This document shows, piece after piece, positions 8,631 through 15,537 of a DNA stretch of 64,000 nucleotides (positions are counted from its first letter, which is position 1; each line of letters opens with the position of its first letter). Position numbers and translations under genes: made by a program. A model generated the notes under the pieces. The model saw nothing but the letters and a program-made list of their open reading frames with translations. It had not been told where the DNA came from and searched no databases. The DNA lies in assembly GCF_014844075.1 (NCBI RefSeq), contig NZ_CP062165.1, positions 6,014,001 through 6,078,000 on the forward strand. Reading direction: 5' to 3'. This stretch comes from Paenibacillus sp. JNUCC-31 (GTDB lineage: Bacteria; Bacillota; Bacilli; Paenibacillales; Paenibacillaceae).

Positions 8631-10703
8631 ATGACATACAAATATCCACCCGTAAGTTCGAAAGTGCCGCGCATGTTACATGGCGCAGACTATAATCCAG
8701 AGCAATGGCTCCGCTATCCTGAAGTGCTTGAAGAAGATATTCGATTGATGAAGCTTGCCAAATGTAACGTGATGTCTATTGGTATCTTTTCCTGGGTATC
8801 GCTTGAACCGGAGGAAGGCGTGTACACGTTTGAATGGCTGGATCAAGTACTGGATCGTTTTGCTGCCAATGGAATCTATGCATTCCTGGCTACCCCAAGC
8901 GGTGCAAGACCTGCCTGGATGTCCGCCAAGTATCCTGAAGTGCTCCGTGTAGGAGCCAATCGGGTTCGCAACCTGCATGGCTTCCGTCATAACCATTGTT
9001 ATACATCTCCGGTATACCGAGAAAAGGTTACAGCAATCAATACAAGACTTGCAGAACGTTACTCGGACCATCCCGCAGTAATTGGCTGGCACATTTCCAA
9101 TGAGTTCGGTGGGGATTGCCACTGTGATTATTGTCAGGACGCTTTTCGCGGCTGGGTGAAAAACAAATACGGTACACTGGACGAGCTGAATCATTCCTGG
9201 TGGACAACATTCTGGAGCCATACCGTAACGGACTGGAGTCAAGTGGAGTCACCTGCTCCACACGGAGAGACACAGGTCCATGCGATGAATTTGGACTGGC
9301 GCCGATTCGTTACGGATCAGACCGCTGATTTTATCGTACATGAAACGAAACCTCTAAAGGCCAAGAATCCAGATCTGCCTGTGACGACAAACCTGATGGA
9401 GTTTTATGAAGGATTAAACTATTGGAAGTTTGCTGACATTCTGGACTTCCTCTCCTGGGACAGCTACCCAACATGGCATGATGCAGACGAAGAAGATAAG
9501 CTGGCATCCCGAATTGCTATGATGCACGATATCGTTCGTTCAATTAAAGGTGGGCAGCCATTCCTTTTGATGGAGAGTACACCAAGTTCAACAAACTGGC
9601 AGGAGGTTAGCAAGCTGAAAAAACCTGGCATGCACCTGCTTTCTTCTCTCCAGGCGGTGGCACACGGTTCCGATAGTGTACAGTACTTCCAATGGAGAAA
9701 AAGCCGGGGGTCCAGTGAGAAACTCCATGGCGCTGTGGTAGATCATGTAGGTACAGAACATACGCGAGTGTTCCAGGATGTAACGGACGTAGGAACGGTC
9801 CTTGAAGGCATGGAAGCCATTGTGGGAACAGCGGTTCCGGCAGAGGTCGCCATCATCTTCGATTGGGAGAATCGTTGGGCCGTTAATGATTCACAAGGTC
9901 CGCGCAATATCGGGGTGAAATATGAGCAAACGGTTGAAACCCATTACGAAGCGTTCTGGAAAAAGGGAGTTGCGGTTGACGTTATTGATATGGATGCTGA
10001 CCTGTCCAAATACAAGCTGTTGGTCGCGCCTATGCTCTATCTGATGCGTGAAGGGGTCGGGGAGCGTATTGAACGATTCGTTGAAAATGGCGGTACATTC
10101 GTAGCCACGTATTGGTCAGGCATCGTTAATGAGAATGATCTGTGTTTCCTGGGCGGTTTCCCAGGACCACTCCGCAAAACGCTCGGAATCTGGTCAGAAG
10201 AAATCGATGGATTGCATGATCGGGATCTGAATGGGGTGATCCCTGTGAAAGGCAACGCGCTTCAGCTGAATGCCGAGTATGATGCAATCGAATTATGCGA
10301 CCTGATTCATCTGGAAGGGGCAGAAGCCTTGGCAACGTATCGCTCAGACTTCTATGCTGGCCGACCAGCGTTAACGGTTAACCGTCTGGGATCAGGGAAA
10401 GCCTATTATATAGCAACACGTACCAAAGCACCGTTTTACGACGATTTCTATGGCAGTCTAATCGCTGACCTGGGCATAGAACGTGCGCTTGAAACGCAGC
10501 TTCCTGCCGGAGTTACGGCACACATCCGTACAGACGGAACATCCGATTATGTTTTTGTGCAGAACTATACACCAGAGACGAAGCAAGTTCAATTGGACGA
10601 GCAGTCCTACAGTGATCTGTTGAGCGGTGATGGTGTGGAGGGCAGCCTGGATTTGCAACCGTATGACATCCAAGTACTGCGCAGAGCGTCTGAGCGTATA
10701 TAA
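8631..10703 (+). CDS. GH42 beta-galactosidase
   Basis: Glycoside hydrolase family 42 beta-galactosidase of 690 residues, a normal family length. The acid/base is Glu158 in ISNEFGG and the nucleophile is Glu315 in LLMESTPS. The GH42 zinc-site cysteines are visible at 123, 163, 165 and 168 (CHCDYC). A trimerisation/glutamine-amidotransferase-like domain and a small C-terminal beta domain follow the barrel. There is no signal peptide. AAGGAG lies 8 nt before the ATG. It would remove galactose from oligosaccharides made by the upstream GH53 enzyme, like GanA in Bacillus. Its stop codon lies within a pentanucleotide repeat. Confidence 0.95.
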   Translation: MTYKYPPVSSKVPRMLHGADYNPEQWLRYPEVLEEDIRLMKLAKCNVMSIGIFSWVSLEPEEGVYTFEWLDQVLDRFAANGIYAFLATPSGARPAWMSAKYPEVLRVGANRVRNLHGFRHNHCYTSPVYREKVTAINTRLAERYSDHPAVIGWHISNEFGGDCHCDYCQDAFRGWVKNKYGTLDELNHSWWTTFWSHTVTDWSQVESPAPHGETQVHAMNLDWRRFVTDQTADFIVHETKPLKAKNPDLPVTTNLMEFYEGLNYWKFADILDFLSWDSYPTWHDADEEDKLASRIAMMHDIVRSIKGGQPFLLMESTPSSTNWQEVSKLKKPGMHLLSSLQAVAHGSDSVQYFQWRKSRGSSEKLHGAVVDHVGTEHTRVFQDVTDVGTVLEGMEAIVGTAVPAEVAIIFDWENRWAVNDSQGPRNIGVKYEQTVETHYEAFWKKGVAVDVIDMDADLSKYKLLVAPMLYLMREGVGERIERFVENGGTFVATYWSGIVNENDLCFLGGFPGPLRKTLGIWSEEIDGLHDRDLNGVIPVKGNALQLNAEYDAIELCDLIHLEGAEALATYRSDFYAGRPALTVNRLGSGKAYYIATRTKAPFYDDFYGSLIADLGIERALETQLPAGVTAHIRTDGTSDYVFVQNYTPETKQVQLDEQSYSDLLSGDGVEGSLDLQPYDIQVLRRASERI

Positions 10704-10736
10704 TATAATATAATATAATATAATATAATATAATAT
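10698..10736. repeat. Pentanucleotide tandem repeat (TATAA), about 7.8 copies
   Basis: Every base from 10698 to 10731 is identical to the base five positions on, giving 39 bp of perfect 5-bp repeat. It begins in the last two sense codons of the GH42 gene and contains its TAA stop. Slippage downstream of the stop would not alter the protein. Confidence 0.95.
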
Positions 10737-10760
10737 TACTCATTTGGCTGAACAAGCTGA

Positions 10761-10995
10761 GCTATATCAGTTGAACTATACATTTAGACTATAACGGAGA
10801 GGACAGAAATAACCTGAAGAAGTGAAGCTACAGGCTTTCTGTAAGAAAGCTGCATCGGAAGCATACGCCTCGCCTTTATCACCGGATTTTACCCCTTGAA
10901 AAAAGGAATCAAAAATCTGGGGATAACAGCGATCGGAAGGTTGTTCTGTCATCGGAGTGGCAAGTGTAAATACTCTTTAGTTCAACTTATATAGC
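10761..10995. repeat. 235-bp imperfect palindromic element with terminal inverted repeats
   Basis: The ends are GCTATATCAGTTGAACTA (10761-10778) and its inverse TAGTTCAACTTATATAGC (10978-10995), matching 17 of 18. Complementarity continues inward: GACAGAAATAACC (10802-10814) pairs with GGTTGTTCTGTC (10939-10950). Internal hairpins are GCTTTC/GAAAGC (10834-10850) and a longer one with arms 10876-10890 and 10912-10926 (13 of 15). No target-site duplication is evident and there is no coding capacity. It could be a MITE-like element or a structured RNA. I have an unverified impression of similar sequences between genes of other Paenibacillus. Confidence 0.75.
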
Positions 10996-11001
10996 ATACA
11001 G

Positions 11002-11049
11002 AAGGGTCACCCTTAACGTCTCGATTAGACGAAGAGGATGGTCCTTTTT
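11002..11049 (+). terminator. Intrinsic terminator downstream of the palindromic element
   Basis: A long hairpin has apical stem CGTCT/AGACG and a lower stem pairing AAGGGTCACCC with GGATGGTCCTT through G-U pairs, followed by TTTTTG. It probably ends the galactan-operon transcript. The remaining 118 bp to the malic enzyme gene show nothing recognisable. Confidence 0.65.
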
Positions 11050-11167
11050 GTATTATTAGATCAAGTTGAGTACTTTTTCTGGGCAAGATAAAGGATAAAC
11101 GTGTCCGCGCAGCGAAGACAAACAGGTAACATTGTAACTCATGACTTTCAGTCTGGGAGGAATTGGA

Positions 11168-12607
11168 ATGAATCAGAGGAATCTAGACGGCAACAGCTTC
11201 ATTATTCGACTGGAAATGACAACAAAGGATATCAAATTTGGTGAAGTCGCTTCGGCCATCTCGGAAGCTGGCGGGGATATCATTGCCATCGACGTGATTT
11301 CGACCAATCAGGATGTAAGTGTGCGCGACTTGACTGTCGCCGTAACAGATGCACAAGATAACAGCAAAATTATAGAAGGGGTGCGCCAGCTCAAAGGTGT
11401 ATCCATTATTAACGTATCGGATCGGACGTTCCTGCTTCATTTGGGCGGCAAGATCGAAGTTACTCCGAAGGTCCCGATTCATAACCGGGAAGATCTGTCA
11501 CGCGTATATACACCGGATGTAGCCCGGGTATGCTCGGCCATTTCAGAAGAGCCTGGAAAAGCATTTTCGCTGACAATCAAACGGAATACGGTTGCCGTAG
11601 TATCGGATGGCAGCGCTGTGCTTGGACTCGGCAACATTGGACCACGTGCCGCAATGCCAGTCATGGAAGGTAAAGCGATGTTGTTCAAACAGTTTGCAGG
11701 AGTGGACGCTTTCCCAATCTGCCTGGATACACAAGATACCGAGGAAATCATTCGAACTGTGAAAGCGATCTCACCAGCTTTTGGCGGGATTAATCTGGAG
11801 GATATCTCGTCTCCGCGTTGCTTCGAAATTGAGCGTCGCCTGAATGAGGAGCTGGATATTCCGGTATTTCATGATGACCAGCATGGTACGGCGGTTGTAC
11901 TGTATGCAGGTCTGATTAACGCGCTTAAGCTGGTAGGGAAATCCATTACGGATGTGAAAATCGTTGTCTGTGGCATTGGTGCAGCAGGTGTGGCTTGCAG
12001 TAATATTCTGCTGTCTGCGGGAGCGAACCGGGTGGTTGGTGTCGATCGTGACGGGGCGTTAGTAAGGACGAATTCCTATGATAATGAAGTATGGACCGAC
12101 TATGCGGCTCGTACCAATCCGGAGCTGGAGACAGGCTCACTTCGTGATGTAATTCGCGGAGCAGATGTCTTCATCGGCCTGTCCCGTGGTAATCTGTTAA
12201 CTCGGGAAGATGTGCAAACCATGGCAGCCGACCCCATTGTTTTCGCCATGGCGAATCCGGTACCGGAGATTATGCCGTCCGTAGTGGAGGACATTGTGGC
12301 TGTCATGGCGACAGGTCGCTCCGATTATCCGAATCAGATCAATAACGTACTGTGTTTTCCGGGGATGTTCAGAGCGGTTCTGGACTGCCGTGCAAGTGAA
12401 ATTAATGAGGAAATGAAGCTGGCTGCAGCCCAGGCAATTGCTTCAGCCATTTCGGATGAAGAACGTACCCGGTATTACATTATCCCGAGTGTGTTCAACG
12501 ATAAAATTGTCAAATCGATGCGCAATCGCGTGATTGAAGCAGCGGTCAAGACGGGTGTGGCACGGCGTATACCGCGTGAACAAGCCCGCGAAGGCGGGGA
12601 AGTGTAA
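11168..12607 (+). CDS. NAD(P)-dependent malic enzyme with N-terminal ACT domain
   Basis: Decarboxylating malate dehydrogenase, converting malate to pyruvate and CO2, about 479 residues. Residues 1-85 form an ACT-like regulatory domain. The catalytic part follows: YTPDVARVC, LGLGNIGP, KAMLFKQFAGVDAFP, FHDDQHGTAVV, and a Rossmann motif GIGAAGVA. The start is ATG 11168 with GGGAGG 7 nt upstream; the longer frame from 11141 includes the ribosome site. The ACT domain suggests allosteric control by an amino acid or similar ligand (inference). The HD-domain gene starts immediately after its stop. Confidence 0.93.
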   Translation: MNQRNLDGNSFIIRLEMTTKDIKFGEVASAISEAGGDIIAIDVISTNQDVSVRDLTVAVTDAQDNSKIIEGVRQLKGVSIINVSDRTFLLHLGGKIEVTPKVPIHNREDLSRVYTPDVARVCSAISEEPGKAFSLTIKRNTVAVVSDGSAVLGLGNIGPRAAMPVMEGKAMLFKQFAGVDAFPICLDTQDTEEIIRTVKAISPAFGGINLEDISSPRCFEIERRLNEELDIPVFHDDQHGTAVVLYAGLINALKLVGKSITDVKIVVCGIGAAGVACSNILLSAGANRVVGVDRDGALVRTNSYDNEVWTDYAARTNPELETGSLRDVIRGADVFIGLSRGNLLTREDVQTMAADPIVFAMANPVPEIMPSVVEDIVAVMATGRSDYPNQINNVLCFPGMFRAVLDCRASEINEEMKLAAAQAIASAISDEERTRYYIIPSVFNDKIVKSMRNRVIEAAVKTGVARRIPREQAREGGEV

Positions 12608-12608
12608 G

Positions 12609-13334
12609 ATGCAAGAGAAATCCCCTCAACATCCGAATCAAAGCGCGCAGCGATCGGGTCATGAGGATCATGTGGATGGAACATTAACAGGAGAGGCCAT
12701 TCTTCGTGCGGCTCGCGCTTTTGTTCAGGGAGACGCTGCCGCACATACGGATGGTCATGACTGGCCTCATATTGAACGGGTCACCACACTTGCGGTTGAA
12801 CTCGCACATCGTATGGGCGCCGATCCTTTCATCTGTGAACTGGCTGCATTACTGCATGATGTGCCAGATGAGAAGCTGAACGAAAGTCTGGAAGTGGGGA
12901 TGGCGAAGCTGATTGCGTGGCTGGATAGCCAACCACTTGATGCAGATACACGGGAAGCTGTGGTAAACATCATCAGCACCATCTCCTTTGCAGGAGGACA
13001 GCGTCCTGCCGTTTCATCGCTGGAAGCCAAGGTGGTGCAGGATGCGGACCGCCTGGATGCGCTGGGCGCTATCGGTATTGCGCGTACGTTTGCTTTTGCC
13101 GGCGCAAGAGGTCGCGAGATGTATGATCCAGCCCTTCCTCCACGAGAGCAGATGACGCGGGAGGAATACCGGAATGGACGCAGTACTACGATCAATCACT
13201 TTTACGAAAAGTTGTTTAAGCTAAAAGATCTGATGAACACGTCCTATGGCAAGGAACTGGCAGAGCAGCGTCATGATTTTATGGTGCAATTCGTGGAGCA
13301 GTTCAAACGTGAATGGGAAGGAAGGTTTTCATAA
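12609..13334 (+). CDS. HD-domain phosphohydrolase (YpgQ-like)
   Basis: Metal-dependent HD-superfamily phosphohydrolase of about 241 residues. The metal ligands are visible as HDWPHIERV, LLHDVPDEK and DADRLDALGAIGIARTF, the pattern of the YpgQ/YedJ group, some of which are reported nucleoside triphosphate pyrophosphohydrolases. The start ATG 12609 has only a modest GGGGAAG ribosome site and almost abuts the malic enzyme stop at 12607, so translational coupling is likely. A longer in-frame ORF reaches back into the malic enzyme gene and is not credible. The first 40 residues are polar and possibly disordered. Substrate unknown. Confidence 0.85.
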   Translation: MQEKSPQHPNQSAQRSGHEDHVDGTLTGEAILRAARAFVQGDAAAHTDGHDWPHIERVTTLAVELAHRMGADPFICELAALLHDVPDEKLNESLEVGMAKLIAWLDSQPLDADTREAVVNIISTISFAGGQRPAVSSLEAKVVQDADRLDALGAIGIARTFAFAGARGREMYDPALPPREQMTREEYRNGRSTTINHFYEKLFKLKDLMNTSYGKELAEQRHDFMVQFVEQFKREWEGRFS

Positions 13335-13357
13335 CCTTCGCAGATTGAGTTAAACAT

Positions 13358-13402
13358 ACAATACCCCCTACTTCCGAGAGTGGAGTGTGGGGTATTGTTT
13401 TG
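13358..13402 (+). terminator. Intrinsic terminator
   Basis: ACAATACCCC (13358-13367) pairs perfectly with GGGGTATTGT (13389-13398), followed by TTTGT. It ends the malic enzyme/HD-domain transcript. Confidence 0.85.
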
Positions 13403-13587
13403 TGTACATAGAAGTAGTAGGAAATGGAATTCTACTCATCAACAGGATACAGGGCATGGTAACCCCAAGCCTTCCATGATACAATAAATCGTTCTCCTGA
13501 ATTGATTCGGGCAAAAAAAGAAATATGGGGTAATAATGATAATGATCAAACGAACGAAATCAGTACTGAAGAAGAGGAGGGGTCACC

Positions 13588-14655
13588 ATGTCATTTGGTG
13601 CACGTGTACTTAAGACGGGAATCGCGGTCACGCTGGCCCTGTACCTTAGCAGCATGTTCTTGAACCCGCAATCTCCCGTTCCCGCCGCAATCGCGGCCAT
13701 CTTTGCCATGCAGCCATCCATCTACCGGTCCTGGAAGTATTTCCTGGATCAGCTGCAAACGACTACACTTGGTGCCATTGTCGCCTTGCTGGGAGGCATG
13801 GTGCTGTCCAATGAACCCATCGCCGTCGGGTTGATTATTGTACTGGTTATAATGATTTGTCTTAAATTGAATATGGGGGAGACAGTTGGTCTGACACTGG
13901 TAACCGTTGTATCCATTATGGAAGCATCGGGTGATTGGCATTTTGCATTGAATCGTTTCCTGCTGACGCTTGTTGGCATTGTATCTGCGTTTCTTATTAA
14001 TATTACGGTATTTCCGCCCAAGCCGAAGATTCAGTTCGTGAAACAGATTCAGAGTGTGTTCAGTGGCATGTCACTGCTGCTGCGCACATCCATCTCGGAT
14101 GAGATCAAGGAAGTCGTATTCCGGGATGAGAAAAATAATTTGGGTGGTTCGATTAAATCCTTATCCGACAAGTATAACTTGTTTGAGGAAGAGCAGAAGA
14201 AGATGAAACGTTCCAAATTCAGCGAGACCCGGCAGATGGTTGTGTACAAACAGATGCTGCTGAGTCTGCAAAAAGGATTTGATGTGCTGGATTCGGTAGA
14301 ACGCCATTATTTTCAGGCGCAGCGGACACCAGAAATGGATCAGTTCTTTGATGCTCATCTGGAGCTGGTCATCAAATTCCATGAACATGCGTTACTCAAG
14401 TTCGAAGATAAACTGAAGCCGAACGGTGAAGAGGCGGCACAGTTCATTTTGGACAATGATCGTTTCATGGAACAGGCGATTGCTCAGTTTGATAAGAATC
14501 AGGATGGAATGTTGAGACTGTCCATTGTGGCTTCCGCGATCTATGATTACGGCTATCAACTGGAACGATTGAATCGGCTTGCCGAGCATGTACACGGATC
14601 CAGTGAAGACAAAGATTCGCAAGATACCATTTTGAATTGGCTTAAATGGCCCTAA
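13588..14655 (+). CDS. Aromatic acid exporter / FUSC-type membrane protein (DUF939-like)
   Basis: A 355-residue integral membrane protein. Residues 1-145 hold about four hydrophobic segments and the AIFAMQPSIYRSWK stretch typical of the ArAE_1/DUF939 family (B. subtilis YqjA type). Residues 150-355 form a cytoplasmic, mostly helical and charged domain. The ribosome site is AGGAGGGG. The family is annotated as putative aromatic acid exporters, but the substrate of Firmicute members is poorly defined. It stands alone between two terminators. A weak Fur-box-like stretch lies about 40 bp upstream. Confidence 0.82.
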   Translation: MSFGARVLKTGIAVTLALYLSSMFLNPQSPVPAAIAAIFAMQPSIYRSWKYFLDQLQTTTLGAIVALLGGMVLSNEPIAVGLIIVLVIMICLKLNMGETVGLTLVTVVSIMEASGDWHFALNRFLLTLVGIVSAFLINITVFPPKPKIQFVKQIQSVFSGMSLLLRTSISDEIKEVVFRDEKNNLGGSIKSLSDKYNLFEEEQKKMKRSKFSETRQMVVYKQMLLSLQKGFDVLDSVERHYFQAQRTPEMDQFFDAHLELVIKFHEHALLKFEDKLKPNGEEAAQFILDNDRFMEQAIAQFDKNQDGMLRLSIVASAIYDYGYQLERLNRLAEHVHGSSEDKDSQDTILNWLKWP

Positions 14656-14706
14656 ACATGCAGTACAGATTGCAGTGATGAGGGATCATCATATACAATG
14701 GGAGCA

Positions 14707-14741
14707 CAACTAGCCCGGACCGCGTGTCCGGGTTGTTTTGT
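14707..14741 (+). terminator. Intrinsic terminator
   Basis: GCCCGGAC and GTCCGGGT form a hairpin with loop CGCGT, extended by flanking AAC/GTT, then TTTTGT. Confidence 0.8.
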
Positions 14742-14799
14742 ATACATAGTGGAATGAATGCAACGAAATCCGAATCTAAATGAAACGAGGGATATAGAA

Positions 14800-15261
14800 A
14801 TGAATGTACCAAAGCTAGACGCCAAATGGATAGAGTGGCTGAGTGGTGATCATCTGGAGCAGAAGCAGCATGAAGCGATGCAATTGTTAACGGTGTCCGA
14901 AGATGCCTGGCCCCATCAGGCAATGATCAGCATGGGAGAAGTGATTGCCATCAGTCCAACGCGGCTTAGACTGGCGTTATGGCAAGGAACCCAGACAAGT
15001 ATGAATATGAGCCGAACAGGCAAGGCTACCTTGATTGCAGTTCATGAGCAACGTCTGCTGCATATTCGTCTGGAAGTGAGTCCGTTACCTCAGATTGGGG
15101 AATTTATGTATCCAAGAGATCGTTTTGAAGCTCAAGTGGTGAATGTACGTGTGGATCAAGCACCATATGCAGAGATTACTTCAGGCATAACATTTCAATT
15201 AAAGGATGAGTCTGAAGCGGTGACTCGCTGGAAGGAAACCATCGAAGAATTACGGAAATAA
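14800..15261 (+). CDS. Pyridoxamine 5'-phosphate oxidase-like FMN-binding split-barrel protein
   Basis: A small protein of 153 residues resembling the PNPOx-like split-barrel flavin-binding family: a short N-terminal helix, then alternating strands (AMISMGEVIAIS, RLRLALW, GKATLIAVHEQ, LLHIRLEV). The start is ATG 14800, with GAGGG about 9 nt upstream; an in-frame ATG 42 bp earlier lacks a ribosome site. Family members bind FMN, F420 or haem; nothing here identifies the substrate. It is monocistronic. Confidence 0.65.
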   Translation: MNVPKLDAKWIEWLSGDHLEQKQHEAMQLLTVSEDAWPHQAMISMGEVIAISPTRLRLALWQGTQTSMNMSRTGKATLIAVHEQRLLHIRLEVSPLPQIGEFMYPRDRFEAQVVNVRVDQAPYAEITSGITFQLKDESEAVTRWKETIEELRK

Positions 15262-15414
15262 AGGGTGTCTAACCATAGCAAGGTCGTTCTTGGGTAATAA
15301 TACAAGAAACATCAGAAAGACAAATCAGTTAAAAGAATAAATAAAAACAACAAAAAACGCCTCCGCTTGCAACGGGACGCAGTCACTGGTACAATAAAAA
15401 ATGGTTTTCATAAA

Positions 15415-15457
15415 ATTAGAACTAATTAACATAAAATTAAAATGTTTACTTTCTAAT
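15415..15457. promoter_or_regulatory. AT-rich inverted repeat upstream of helD
   Basis: ATTAGAA (15415-15421) is inverted as TTCTAAT (15451-15457), with inner partial complementarity between TTAACAT and ATGTTTA. It lies about 80 bp upstream of helD and may be an operator. I could not place a convincing -35/-10 pair here. Confidence 0.35.
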
Positions 15458-15537
15458 TAATTATACCATAGCCTTTTCGGGCTTGTCAAATGGGCTTTTT
15501 GAGGACACAATCCGGGGAAAGAGGGGCGTATTAACAT

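Noticed and set aside
15478..15496. Complete rifamycin-associated element
   Set aside because: Only one half matches; overall agreement by eye is about 11 of 19, too low to annotate.
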